Made by a program: the position numbers and the translations under genes. The notes beneath the pieces are model-generated. The model was not told where the DNA came from. It made no database searches and saw only the letters and a list, made by a program, of their open reading frames with translations. Shown here in pieces: positions 6,673 through 14,575 of a stretch of 38,358 nt of DNA. The DNA is taken from assembly GCA_964557545.1 (NCBI GenBank), contig CAZLAK010000021.1:1-38358 (forward strand), given 5' to 3'. How positions within the stretch are numbered: the first letter of the stretch is position 1; each line of letters begins with the position of its first letter. The stretch is from CAZLAK01 sp964557545 (GTDB taxonomy: Bacteria > Bacillota > Desulfotomaculia > Desulfotomaculales > Pelotomaculaceae).

Positions 6673-7905
6673 GTGGACAGCATTGCCAGCTTAACGCTTG
6701 TTTTTGCCATGATCTCTGCGGCGGTAGTCACGGCCTACAGGTTTCACACGTCCGCCATCCCGTTCTTAATACTTTTGGGGATATTAACCGGTCCCTACGC
6801 TCCCCACGGCTCATGGTACGATTTAAGACTGGTGGAGGGCGGCGGTATTACGGACCTTTTGGGGCGCTTGGGGGTGCTGCTGCTCCTCTTTTACATGGGC
6901 TTAGAATTTTCAGCAAGCCGCATTGTCAAAAAGGGCAGGGCTTTTCTTTTAAGCGGGGTTTTGTACGTGGCTTTGAACTTTGCCCGGGGCATTATACTCG
7001 GGTGGTTTCTCTTTCGCTCCTGGCCCGAGGCCCTTGCGGTGGCGGGGATTACCGCTGTTTCCAGCAGCGCCGTTGTCAGCAGGCTGCTCGTCGAGTTAAG
7101 GCGCACCGCCAACCCGGAAACAGAATTCATCCTCGGCATTCTGGTTTTGGAAGATACGTTTATCGCCGTTTACCTTTCCCTTTTATCGGGTTTTCTCCTC
7201 GGCAGGGGTGGCTCGCTGCTGGGCGGTGCACTGGGCGGTTTGGCGGCGGCGTGTTTCATCTTTGGTCTCCTCTTCTTGGGCAAGCGCCTCGGTTCACTTT
7301 TTGAACGCCTGTTAAACATCCGCAGCGGCGAGCCTTTCCTCGTTTTATCGTTTACCCTCCTGCTAGCTATGTCTTATACGGCTGAAAGAATACACGTTTC
7401 CGAGGCAGTCGGCGCCCTGCTCATGGGGCTTGTCCTGGCGGAAACTTCCCACGTAAAACGGCTGGTGCAAGCGATTGCTCCTTTGCGCGATCTCTTTGGC
7501 GCTGTTTTCTTCTTTAGCTTTGGGATGGGCGTCGATTACCGCGCCTTTTGGCCGGTGGCGGGGATGGCTGCGGTGGCGGCAGCCGTTACTTTGGCCGGCA
7601 ACACACTGGCCGGCTGGCTCAGCGCTTACTTATGCGGCTACCGCGGCCGGGCAGCGGTTAACGTGGCCTTTACTGTTATGGCCCGCGGCGAATTTGCAGT
7701 GATTGTGTCTGGGCTGGCAGCCGCTGCCGGACTGAGCGAGGCGCTGCAGCCTCTTGCTGCTTCCTATATTTTGATCCTGGCGGTGATTAGTCCGGTGCTG
7801 GCCAAAAGATCAGGAAAAATTTACGACTTGCTGGCAAAAACTTTTTTGCACCCTAAAGCGGCTCGCAGGGGTGACACTGCCAGCTTAAAACGGCAAAGTC
7901 CTTGA
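6673..7905 (+). CDS. khtU: CPA2-family K+/H+ antiporter KhtU (KefB-like)
   Basis: Integral membrane cation/proton antiporter of 410 aa with about 12 predicted membrane segments, for example LTLVFAMISAAVVTAYRF at the start and LQPLAASYILILAVISPVLA near the end. Family markers include LLLLFYMGLEFSASRIVKKG, AGITAVSSSAVVSRLL, ILGILVLEDTFIAVYLSLL and EAVGALLMGLVLAETSH. It lacks the long cytoplasmic TrkA-N domain of KefB/KefC, in keeping with a separate KhtT regulator encoded upstream. The start is GTG at 6673, with GGGGAG inside the end of khtT. Its likely role is K+ efflux and pH or electrophile-stress homeostasis, from the family rather than from evidence here. Confidence 0.87.
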   Translation: MDSIASLTLVFAMISAAVVTAYRFHTSAIPFLILLGILTGPYAPHGSWYDLRLVEGGGITDLLGRLGVLLLLFYMGLEFSASRIVKKGRAFLLSGVLYVALNFARGIILGWFLFRSWPEALAVAGITAVSSSAVVSRLLVELRRTANPETEFILGILVLEDTFIAVYLSLLSGFLLGRGGSLLGGALGGLAAACFIFGLLFLGKRLGSLFERLLNIRSGEPFLVLSFTLLLAMSYTAERIHVSEAVGALLMGLVLAETSHVKRLVQAIAPLRDLFGAVFFFSFGMGVDYRAFWPVAGMAAVAAAVTLAGNTLAGWLSAYLCGYRGRAAVNVAFTVMARGEFAVIVSGLAAAAGLSEALQPLAASYILILAVISPVLAKRSGKIYDLLAKTFLHPKAARRGDTASLKRQSP

Positions 7906-7929
7906 GATGGATTTGCGGGAGGAATAAAT

Positions 7930-9366
7930 ATGAATAAAAGCATTAATAAGCCGGCTGCCGAACCTGTAGCAGATAAAAAAACAGCCGGTAAAAAATACGT
8001 ACTGCTGGCCGTTACGGTAACAGCCTTCCTGCCCCCTTTTATGGCCAGCGCGGTAAACCTGGCCATTCCTTCCATTGGGGCAGAACTGGGCGGCGGCTCG
8101 CTTTTGCTGGGCTGGGTGGTGAGCAGCTACTTGCTGGTGACGGCCGCTCTTCTGGTCCCCGTGGGCAGGTTTTCGGATATTTACGGGCGCAAGAAGGCCT
8201 TCTTAGCGGGGCTGGTGATTTATGCGCTGGGTTCTTTGCTGTGCGGGCTGGCGTCCTCTATTTACGCCCTGATCGCCTTAAGAGTGCTCCAGGGGGCGGG
8301 GGCGTCCATGCTATTTAGCACGGGAATGGCCATCCTCACTTCTGTTTTTTTGCCGCACGAAAGAGGCCGTGTTCTGGGAATCAATGTGGCGGCGGTCTAC
8401 ACCGGGCTTTCACTCGGCCCCGTGCTCGGTGGCTCGTTAAACCACTACTTTGGCTGGCAGTCCATCTTTTACTTTAATTTTTTGCTCGGCGCTCTGACTT
8501 TATTGCTCGCTGCCGCAACTTTAAAGGGCGAGTGGGTGGGAGCGCCCGGCGAGCGCTTTGACATCCTGGGCGCGGTAATGTACGCTGCCGGCATATCTTC
8601 TTCCCTCTACGGCTTTTCCTCCCTGGCTACCCAGAGAGGAGCAGGGGCCGTGCTGGCGGGCGGGGTTTTGCTCCTGGCGGCGTTTGTCGTTTACCAGCTG
8701 AACTGCCGGCAGCCCATTTTTAACGCCCGTTTATTTTTGGGCAATAGGGTTTTTACTTTTTCCAACCTGGCGGCGCTGATCAATTACAGCGCCACCTTTG
8801 CCGTCGGTTTTCTCTTGTCTATTTACTTGCAGGTGGTTAGAGGTTTTGATTCGCGGGTGGCGGGGTTAATTCTCTTATCCCAGCCGGTCATGATGGCTCT
8901 TCTGTCCCCCTTGGCCGGCTCGCTCTCCGACCGCAAAGAGCCGCGTGTCATCTCTTCTTTGGGGATGGCGCTGACCACCGCTGGCCTTTGGCTGTTTACC
9001 GGGCTTTCGGCCGCTACACCCGTCTGGTCAGTGGTGGCCAATCTTTTGCTGCTGGGCACCGGTTTTGCCTTCTTTTCCTCGCCCAATACCAATGCTGTTA
9101 TGGGGGCGGTGGAAAAGCGCTTTTACGGTATTGCTTCTTCCACCCTGGGCACCATGCGGCTGATCGGTCAGGCCGCCAGCATGGCCCTGGCCACGCTCAT
9201 CGTCGACCTCTTTTTGCGGGGAGCGCCGGTTGCGCCGGCCAGCGCCCAGCTGCTGGTTAAAAGCGTGAACGTTTCTTTTGCCATTTTCGGTGGCACCTGC
9301 TTTTTGGGCATTTTTGCCTCCCTGGCCCGGGGCAGAACTAACAGCGAAGGAGCAGAAAACCGCTAG
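7930..9366 (+). CDS. MFS multidrug exporter, DHA2 (EmrB/QacA) type, 14 TMS
   Basis: Major facilitator drug:H+ antiporter of 478 aa; length and hydrophobic profile fit a 14-helix DHA2 member. After a hydrophilic, lysine-rich N terminus (about 1-25) comes the first helix, with FMASAVNLAIPSIGAELG, a form of the D1 motif in which the usual Asp is replaced by Asn. Motif A GRFSDIYGRKKAF lies between helices 2 and 3, motif C-like LGPVLGGSLNHYFGWQSIFY in helix 5, and a second motif A-like AGSLSDRKEPR in the C-terminal half. ATG at 7930 is preceded by GGGAGGAA. The substrate cannot be read from the sequence. It follows khtU by 24 bp, with no TetR or MarR regulator alongside. Confidence 0.88.
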   Translation: MNKSINKPAAEPVADKKTAGKKYVLLAVTVTAFLPPFMASAVNLAIPSIGAELGGGSLLLGWVVSSYLLVTAALLVPVGRFSDIYGRKKAFLAGLVIYALGSLLCGLASSIYALIALRVLQGAGASMLFSTGMAILTSVFLPHERGRVLGINVAAVYTGLSLGPVLGGSLNHYFGWQSIFYFNFLLGALTLLLAAATLKGEWVGAPGERFDILGAVMYAAGISSSLYGFSSLATQRGAGAVLAGGVLLLAAFVVYQLNCRQPIFNARLFLGNRVFTFSNLAALINYSATFAVGFLLSIYLQVVRGFDSRVAGLILLSQPVMMALLSPLAGSLSDRKEPRVISSLGMALTTAGLWLFTGLSAATPVWSVVANLLLLGTGFAFFSSPNTNAVMGAVEKRFYGIASSTLGTMRLIGQAASMALATLIVDLFLRGAPVAPASAQLLVKSVNVSFAIFGGTCFLGIFASLARGRTNSEGAENR

Positions 9367-9423
9367 GCACTTTATCCTTTTGGACGAGAATACGAGTAAA
9401 ACTTAATTTTAAGGATTGTTCTT

Positions 9424-9461
9424 TTGTATCGAGAAGGGATGAAATTGGGGTGGTGATACAA
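9424..9461. repeat. Inverted repeat upstream of the ABC exporter
   Basis: TTGTATC (9424-9430) and its exact complement GATACAA (9455-9461) flank 24 bases and end six bases before the GTG of the ABC ATPase gene. It could be an operator or an mRNA hairpin that holds the GGGGTGGTG ribosome binding site in its loop. No regulator gene is nearby. Confidence 0.4.
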
Positions 9462-9467
9462 TCTTAA

Positions 9468-10409
9468 GTGATTAGTGATATTATCATTTGCGCCAGAAAC
9501 CTGACCAAGCGTTTTGGGGAGTTTGTGGCCATGGCGGGCGTGGATTTTTGTGTGCGCCGCGGCGAGTGCTTTGGGCTTTTAGGACCAAACGGCGCCGGCA
9601 AAACGTCTATTGTGCGGATGATTTGCGGTCAGTCGCCGGTCACAGAAGGGGAACTCACGGTATTCGGCCAGGAGGTATCCAAAAAGGCAAGGCAGATAAA
9701 GGCCAGAATTGGCGTGGTGCCCCAGGAAGACAACTTAGACCCGGAGCTCACAGTTTGGGAAAACCTCCTGGTGTACGCTTCTTACTTCCGCTTGAGAAAA
9801 GAGGAGGCTTGCAGGAGGGCACGGGAAATACTGGCCTTTATGGAGCTGGAGGAAAAAGCAAGAACGGTGGTTGAAAAACTGTCCGGGGGTTTGAAGCGCC
9901 GGCTGACTATCGGCCGCGCCCTCATTAACCGGCCCCAGCTCCTCGTCCTCGACGAGCCGACTACAGGGCTTGACCCCTACGCCCGCCGCCTCATCTGGCA
10001 GCGCATAAGGCAGTTGGCGTCAGCAGGCACGACCGTGCTACTCACCACTCACTATATGGAAGAGGCAGGCCAGCTCTGCGACCGCCTGGTAATTATCCAC
10101 CACGGCCGCATTGTTGAAGAGGGGAGCCCCGGCGAACTGGTGCTAAAGCACGCCGGCCGGGAAGCTTTAGAACTGGAGGCGCCTCCCCAAAAGCACGGCG
10201 AGATGGTGCGTGCCGGCGGTGAGCTGGTTCGGGGGTGGCTTTCTCTGGGCGAAAGGCTGGTCCTTTTTACGGACGGCGGCCGGGAGCTTTACCGGCGCTT
10301 AAACAGCGCCGGCGGTTTTGCAAGCGGACGATCGGGCTGGAACTGGCTGCGCCCCGCCAACTTGGAAGACGTGTTCTTAAAGCTCACGGGAGAGAGGCTA
10401 GAAGGTTAG
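9468..10409 (+). CDS. ABC-2 exporter ATP-binding protein (NodI/DrrA-like)
   Basis: Cytoplasmic ATPase of a two-gene ABC-2 exporter, 313 aa. Walker A is GPNGAGKT (39-46), the Q loop VPQEDNLDPELTV, the signature LSGGLKRRL, Walker B LLVLDEPTTGLDP, and the switch His sits in LLTTHYMEEA. A C-terminal extension of about 85 aa (from HAGREALELEAPPQ) resembles the accessory domain of NodI and daunorubicin-type ATPases. The GTG start at 9468 follows GGGGTGGTG. The permease gene lies 53 bp downstream, and the pair most resembles NodI/NodJ. In a Firmicute the substrate is more likely a drug, lipid or saccharide than a Nod factor. Confidence 0.87.
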   Translation: MISDIIICARNLTKRFGEFVAMAGVDFCVRRGECFGLLGPNGAGKTSIVRMICGQSPVTEGELTVFGQEVSKKARQIKARIGVVPQEDNLDPELTVWENLLVYASYFRLRKEEACRRAREILAFMELEEKARTVVEKLSGGLKRRLTIGRALINRPQLLVLDEPTTGLDPYARRLIWQRIRQLASAGTTVLLTTHYMEEAGQLCDRLVIIHHGRIVEEGSPGELVLKHAGREALELEAPPQKHGEMVRAGGELVRGWLSLGERLVLFTDGGRELYRRLNSAGGFASGRSGWNWLRPANLEDVFLKLTGERLEG

Positions 10410-10462
10410 GGGCGCGTTTAAAAAACTGTGAAAACGGGCGTAAGGTTGAGCGGTGATGCTTT

Positions 10463-11290
10463 ATGGAGATAGGCAAGGGGAGCGCAGGCAGCTTTTGCCG
10501 TTTGCTGTCGGGTTTTTGGTCAGTGCCGGACGTGGCGCCCTATTACGTGTGGGCGGTTTTCCGCCGCCACCTTTTAGTTTTTAAAAAAACGTGGCTGGCC
10601 AACATCATGTTCAACTTTGTGGAGCCCGTTCTCTACTTATGGGCTATGGGGTTCGGGCTGGGGGCGTACGTGTTTTTAGGAGGCGGCCAGACTTACACAG
10701 AGTTTATAGGCCCCGCCCTTGTGGCCTCTTCGGCCATGTTTGCCACCTGCTACGAGGCCACTTACGGCAGCTTTACCCGCATGGGCCCGCAGAAAGTTTT
10801 CCACAGCATGTCTTCCACCCCGGTCAGCCTGGAGGACGTGATCCTGGCCGAAGCGCTGTACGCCACTTTTAAAGGTGTGCTGTACGGGGCGGTTTTCTTA
10901 GCCGTGGTCGCCTTGTTCGGGGCGGCCAAGTCGCCCTGGGCGCTTTTGGTGCCCTTGCCGCTTTTGCTTATGTCGGCCGTTTTTGCCAATATTTCATTGA
11001 TATGGACCAGTGCGGCGCCCAGCTATGACTCTTACAATTACTTTTTCACCCTCTTTATTTCCCCCATGTTCCTCTTTGCCGGGGTTTTCTTTCCGCTGGA
11101 AGGGCTTCCCCCGGCGTACAGGACACTTGCCTGGTTTACCCCGCTGTACCACGCCGTGGAAGTGGTCCGCCCGCTGGCCTACGGCAGACCCTCACCCGCC
11201 TGTTTTGGCCACCTGGCCTGGCTTTTGGGTGCTTTTCTCGTCACTTTGCGCTTTTCCCTGCTCATGCTCAAAAACCGCCTGACCAGCTAA
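10463..11290 (+). CDS. ABC-2 exporter permease (NodJ-like)
   Basis: Membrane component of the exporter, 275 aa with about six predicted helices. Segments such as VFKKTWLANIMFNFVEPVLY, YLWAMGFGLGAYV, GPALVASSAMFATCYEATYG, SFTRMGPQKVFHSMSSTPVS and LEDVILAEALYATFKGVLYG match the NodJ/ABC-2 membrane family. A loop FFPLEGLPPAYRTLAWFTPL precedes the last helix, as usual for ABC-2 permeases. ATG at 10463 is the start; the ribosome binding site is weak (GCGGTGATG), so translation may depend on the upstream ATPase gene. A weak hairpin (CAGC/GCTG, 11296-11310) with TTTT follows the stop. Confidence 0.85.
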   Translation: MEIGKGSAGSFCRLLSGFWSVPDVAPYYVWAVFRRHLLVFKKTWLANIMFNFVEPVLYLWAMGFGLGAYVFLGGGQTYTEFIGPALVASSAMFATCYEATYGSFTRMGPQKVFHSMSSTPVSLEDVILAEALYATFKGVLYGAVFLAVVALFGAAKSPWALLVPLPLLLMSAVFANISLIWTSAAPSYDSYNYFFTLFISPMFLFAGVFFPLEGLPPAYRTLAWFTPLYHAVEVVRPLAYGRPSPACFGHLAWLLGAFLVTLRFSLLMLKNRLTS

Positions 11291-11395
11291 AAGGGCAGCT
11301 AAGATTGCTGTTTTGGTAAATATCTGGGTTCTGGCGCCATATAGGCTTGCGGAGGAAAGGACGGTGCAAGCGCAAAGCAAATCTTTTCCAGCGAG

Positions 11396-11424
11396 TTGAC
11401 GGATAGACGTAACAAATGTATAAT
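11396..11424 (+). promoter_or_regulatory. Strong sigma-A promoter of tRNA-Ser(GGA)/SRP RNA
   Basis: TTGACG (11396-11401), a 17-bp spacer and a perfect TATAAT (11419-11424) give one of the best promoter matches in the window. Initiation would be near 11431, about 50 bases before tRNA-Ser, and the transcript probably continues through the SRP RNA to the terminator at 11865-11900. Confidence 0.85.
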
Positions 11425-11479
11425 AAAAACTGCAGTTAAGGCTGCTGTAAAAAGATTGTGTTTTGTTTTGACCGCGTGC

Positions 11480-11569
11480 GGAGAGATGGCCGAGTGGTTG
11501 AAGGCGCACGCCTGGAGAGCGTGTGGACGGGGAACCGTCTCGTGAGTTCGAATCTCACTCTCTCCGCCA
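11480..11569 (+). tRNA. tRNA-Ser(GGA)
   Basis: Class II tRNA of 90 nt with encoded CCA. Acceptor GGAGAGA pairs with TCTCTCC before discriminator G. The anticodon stem CACGC/GCGTG encloses CTGGAGA, giving anticodon GGA (codons UCC and UCU). A long variable arm GACGGGG..CCGTC is present. Its acceptor and D-arm sequence is nearly the same as in tRNA-Ser(CGA) at 4105-4198. Confidence 0.97.
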
Positions 11570-11584
11570 TTTTATTTGGCGATT

Positions 11585-11856
11585 GGCCGTACTAGACGGG
11601 GAGGTAGCGGTGCCCTGTAACCCGCAATCCGCTGTAGCGGGGTCGAATTCCCACCCGAGGGTGTGGCTTGTGGGGTCCTGGAGTTCGCAGGGGGTGTGGA
11701 CGGTTGGGTCTTGCGCGACGGAGCTTCCCGAACCGTGTCAGGTCCTGACGGAAGCAGCACTAAGGGAAATCCTCCGGGTGCCGCAAGGGTGCCTGGCCCG
11801 AGCTGCCTTGCGGGCATACCGCCCGGAAGCTATTGCTCGGAGGTGGGTGTACGGCC
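11585..11856 (+). ncRNA. ffs: Signal recognition particle RNA, large Firmicutes type
   Basis: The RNA scaffold of the signal recognition particle, about 270 nt, with an Alu domain as in Bacillus scRNA. The ends pair: GGCCGTAC at 11585-11592 with GTACGGCC at 11849-11856. The universally conserved Ffh-binding helix 8 is clear at about 11738-11770, with GTCAGGTCCTGACGG, AAGCAGC and then CTAAGGG. The 5' domain shows GGGGAGGTAGCGGTGCCCTG and CCGCAATCCGCTGTAGCGGG, as expected of the Alu part. It lies 15 bases after tRNA-Ser and upstream of dnaX, the same order as in Bacillus. The exact ends are inferred from the pairing. Confidence 0.95.
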
Positions 11857-11864
11857 AAAAATAT

Positions 11865-11900
11865 AAGCCGCCCCCGAAAAAAGGAGCGGCTTTTGTTTTT
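11865..11900 (+). terminator. Terminator of the tRNA-Ser/SRP RNA transcript
   Basis: AAGCCGC pairs with GCGGCTT around a short C-, G- and A-rich loop, followed by TTGTTTTT. It lies nine bases after the inferred 3' end of the SRP RNA. Confidence 0.85.
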
Positions 11901-11989
11901 GCTACGGGTTATAATGTAACAGGGAATGCCGTTTAGGCGTTGAATATTTTTATTGATTTATAATTCATTATTATGGAAATTACCTAAAT

Positions 11990-12006
11990 CTTATAAGTCT
12001 TATAAG
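11990..12006. repeat. Tandem palindromes CTTATAAG before dnaX
   Basis: The 8-bp palindrome CTTATAAG occurs twice (11990-11997 and 11999-12006) with one T between, 26 bp before the dnaX ATG, in the AT-rich 131-bp spacer after the SRP RNA terminator. It could be an operator, or carry a TATAAG-type -10 element. I find no convincing -35 box for either copy. Confidence 0.45.
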
Positions 12007-12031
12007 CGTACCGGAAGGGAATAGACTGTCC

Positions 12032-13624
12032 ATGGCTTATCTGGCTCTTTACCGGGCGTTTCGCCCCCGCACTTTTAAAGAAATAGCCGGTCAGGAACAC
12101 GTGACGCGCACTCTTTGCGGTGCCCTGCTGTCGGAACGGGTGGGGCACGCCTACTTGTTCTGCGGCCCCCGCGGCACCGGCAAGACGACTGCTGCTAAGG
12201 TCCTGGCCAAGGCCGTCAACTGTCTTGAAAGGGACGGCGCAGAGCCCTGCAACCGGTGCGATAGCTGCCGGGCGGTTAACGAGGGCGCTTCAATGGACGT
12301 GATTGAAATCGACGCCGCCTCCAACCGCGGCATTGACGAGATACGCGACTTGAGGGAAAAAGTGAACTTTATGGCCGCTGCCGGCCGGCGGCGGGTTTAC
12401 ATTATCGACGAAGTCCACATGCTGACCACTGAGGCGTTTAACGCCCTGTTGAAGACGCTGGAAGAGCCTCCCGCCCACGTCCTCTTTATACTGGCCACAA
12501 CCGAGCCCCACCGGGTGCCGCTCACCGTTTTGTCCCGGTGCCAGCGCTTTGATTTCAAGCGCATAGCTCCCGCCGATATGGTGAAAAAGCTAAAAGAGGT
12601 AGCGGCGGCGGCCGGTATCGGGGTGGAGGAAGGCGCCTACGCCCTAATTGCCAGGGCTGCCGGAGGGGGCCTAAGAGATGCCCTGTGTCTTTTGGAGCAG
12701 GCAGCGGCACTGGGGGACGGGCGGGTGTCGGCAGAGGACGTGCGCGGCATTCTGGGCACGGCGGGGGAAGAGGCCCTGGCCGGCATGGCCGCTCACATCG
12801 CCCGCTCCCAGACGGGAGCTGCGCTGCGCCTTCTCGCTCAGCTGGATGCCGGCGGTGCGGACCTGCGGCTGTTTGCCAAAGACCTGTCCTCTTACCTGCG
12901 GGCCCTTTTTTTAGAAAAAATCTCACCCGGGTTTGCGGCTGCCGAGTGCTGGGCGGACCCGCCGGGGATGGCGGCCCTGGCCGGAGAATTCAGCCACGAG
13001 CGCCTTCTTAGGGCGGCAGAGTTGCTGGTGGCAGCAGAACAGGAGATGAAGGTCAGCACCCTGCCGGAGATAGTTTTGGAGCTGGCGCTGGTGAAAGCCT
13101 GCCGGCCGGAATTGTCCCCTGGTGCAGAAGGGTTGGCTGCCCGTATAGCGGCATTGGAGAGGGAACTGACCAGACTCAAGGCTGTGCTTGAAGGAAGAGA
13201 AGATGCCGCTCTGACCCCAAAAGAAAAACCTGCAGCTTTGAGTTTTGACACCGGGGAAGGAACGGTTGACGCCTTGCAGCTTTGGGAGGCTCTTTTGGAA
13301 GAGGTAAGAGCGGAGCGGCCGGCTCTTTGGCCGGCGTTGAAAAAAAGCGTGTCTTGCCAGATCAAAGGCCAGTGTCTTACTCTTTTGTTTTCTCCCGGCG
13401 AAATGCTGGCCCTGGAGAGATTGAGCGCTGCGGCGGAAAAAAAGTATATCGAGGGGCTTTTATTTAAACTGACCGGCGCAAAGTGGCGGTTTAAGGCAGA
13501 AATTGACAAAGAGGGAAAAATAACAGCACAAGAAAGCTGCCCGGCAGACGCTTTTGAAGAAGTGAAAAAGCGTTTTGGCGGCCGGGAAGTGGTATTAAAC
13601 GGTGAGAGTAACCCGTTTAATTAA
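12032..13624 (+). CDS. dnaX: DNA polymerase III subunits gamma/tau
   Basis: Clamp-loader ATPase subunit that also bridges polymerase and helicase; 530 aa. The AAA+ module has Walker A GPRGTGKT (45-52), a zinc module C64, C73, C76, C79, Walker B with DEVH (126-129), sensor 1 in TTEPHR and the SRC motif in VLSRCQRF. Domain III follows (to about 355), then a charged, helical linker and a short C-terminal tau-like domain to 530. ATG at 12032 follows GGAAGGGA. A slippery heptamer A AAA AAG, in the correct phase, lies at codons 469-471 (listed separately). The gene sits between the SRP RNA and ybaB, as in Bacillus. Confidence 0.95.
   Translation: MAYLALYRAFRPRTFKEIAGQEHVTRTLCGALLSERVGHAYLFCGPRGTGKTTAAKVLAKAVNCLERDGAEPCNRCDSCRAVNEGASMDVIEIDAASNRGIDEIRDLREKVNFMAAAGRRRVYIIDEVHMLTTEAFNALLKTLEEPPAHVLFILATTEPHRVPLTVLSRCQRFDFKRIAPADMVKKLKEVAAAAGIGVEEGAYALIARAAGGGLRDALCLLEQAAALGDGRVSAEDVRGILGTAGEEALAGMAAHIARSQTGAALRLLAQLDAGGADLRLFAKDLSSYLRALFLEKISPGFAAAECWADPPGMAALAGEFSHERLLRAAELLVAAEQEMKVSTLPEIVLELALVKACRPELSPGAEGLAARIAALERELTRLKAVLEGREDAALTPKEKPAALSFDTGEGTVDALQLWEALLEEVRAERPALWPALKKSVSCQIKGQCLTLLFSPGEMLALERLSAAAEKKYIEGLLFKLTGAKWRFKAEIDKEGKITAQESCPADAFEEVKKRFGGREVVLNGESNPFN
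13438..13444 (+). other. Slippery heptamer A AAA AAG in dnaX
   Basis: Codons GAA AAA AAG (E469-K471) contain A AAA AAG in the X XXY YYZ phase that supports -1 slippage in Escherichia coli dnaX. After a -1 shift seven codons (VYRGAFI) precede TAA at 13465-13467, giving a 478-aa product. A purine run GGAGAG lies 18 nt upstream, further than the usual stimulator. No obvious stem-loop follows. Confidence 0.4.
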
Positions 13625-13646
13625 TCATACCGAGGAGGTTTTTGCC

Positions 13647-13964
13647 ATGATGGGCGGGAATATGAACAAAATGATGAAGCAGGTCCAGAAGATGCAGCAG
13701 GAAATGATTAAACTGCAAGAAGAGCTGGCCAGCCGCACAGTAGAGGGATCGGCCGGCGGGGGCGCGGTGGTGGCGGTGGCCAACGGCCGCAACGAGATTG
13801 TTTCCATTCAGATTAAGCCCGAGGCTGTAGACCCTGATGATGTAGAGATGCTCCAGGACATGGTTTTGGCGGCCGTCAATGATGCCCTGAAAAAAGCCCA
13901 GGAAATGGTGGCCCAGGAGATGGGGAGGTTTACCGGGGGCTTAAGGATACCCGGTTTGTTTTAA
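13647..13964 (+). CDS. ybaB: YbaB/EbfC family nucleoid-associated protein
   Basis: Small DNA-binding nucleoid protein of 105 aa, normally a dimer. The sequence shows the typical start MGGNMNKMMKQVQKMQQEM, a helical amphipathic N-terminal part, the conserved TVEGSAGGGAVVAVANGR core and the C-terminal PEAVDPDDVEMLQDMVLAAV helix. The start at ATG 13647 is set by GAGGAGG seven to ten bases upstream; an open frame extends further 5' into dnaX but has no ribosome binding site. It lies between dnaX (22 bp upstream) and recR (2 bp downstream), the near-universal dnaX-ybaB-recR order, and is presumably co-transcribed with both. Confidence 0.95.
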   Translation: MMGGNMNKMMKQVQKMQQEMIKLQEELASRTVEGSAGGGAVVAVANGRNEIVSIQIKPEAVDPDDVEMLQDMVLAAVNDALKKAQEMVAQEMGRFTGGLRIPGLF

Positions 13965-13966
13965 AA

Positions 13967-14569
13967 ATGGACAGCGGTTACGCGCGGCCTGTGGCCAGGC
14001 TGATCGAAGAACTCTCCAAACTCCCGGGTATAGGTCCCAGGACGGCACAGCGCCTAGCCTTTTACATCTTAAACTCTCCGCCGGAACTGGCAGCAGGGCT
14101 GGCCAGGGCGCTGGTGGAAGCCAGAAAGAGTATCCGCCGCTGCTCTGTTTGCGGTAACTTTACCGATTGCGATCCGTGCTCTATTTGCCGGGATGAGCGG
14201 CGCAGGCAGGATACCATTTGCGTGGTGGAAAGGCCAAAGGACGTGGCCGCCATGGAAAAGACCAGGGTTTACAGGGGCAGGTACCACGTCCTGCACGGCG
14301 TCATTTCCCCGGTTGAAGGGATAGGCCCGGAGGATTTAAACATAAAGAGCCTTTTAGCCAGGCTGGAAGGGGGAGCGGTTAAAGAGGTTATTTTGGCCAC
14401 CAACCCCAGTGTGGAAGGCGATGCCACCGCCCTCTACCTAGCCGGGCTTTTAAAGCCGCTCGGCGTCAGGGTTACCAGGATAGCTCACGGCCTTCCCGTG
14501 GGGGCCGAACTGGAATACGCCGACGAAATAACCCTGGGCAGGGCATTAGAGGGCCGGCGCGAACTTTAA
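13967..14569 (+). CDS. recR: Recombination mediator RecR
   Basis: RecF-pathway protein that helps load RecA at single-stranded gaps; 200 aa, full length. A helix-hairpin-helix is seen at LSKLPGIGPRTAQRLAFYIL (about 16-35). The zinc finger has C59, C62, C71 and C74 in CSVCGNFTDCDPCSICRD, with an extra Cys at 68. The Toprim domain (about 80-175) includes ICVVERPKDVAAME and EVILATNPSVEGDATALYLA. The C terminus has RIAHGLPVGAELEYADEITL. ATG at 13967 begins 2 bp after the ybaB stop, and its ribosome binding site (GGGGG..AGGAT) lies inside ybaB. Confidence 0.96.
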   Translation: MDSGYARPVARLIEELSKLPGIGPRTAQRLAFYILNSPPELAAGLARALVEARKSIRRCSVCGNFTDCDPCSICRDERRRQDTICVVERPKDVAAMEKTRVYRGRYHVLHGVISPVEGIGPEDLNIKSLLARLEGGAVKEVILATNPSVEGDATALYLAGLLKPLGVRVTRIAHGLPVGAELEYADEITLGRALEGRREL

Positions 14570-14575
14570 TTTTAG

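Noticed and set aside
11523..11936. Open frames across the tRNA-Ser and SRP RNA region
   Set aside because: The DNA here is accounted for by two RNA genes with conserved structure; the frames have no family resemblance.
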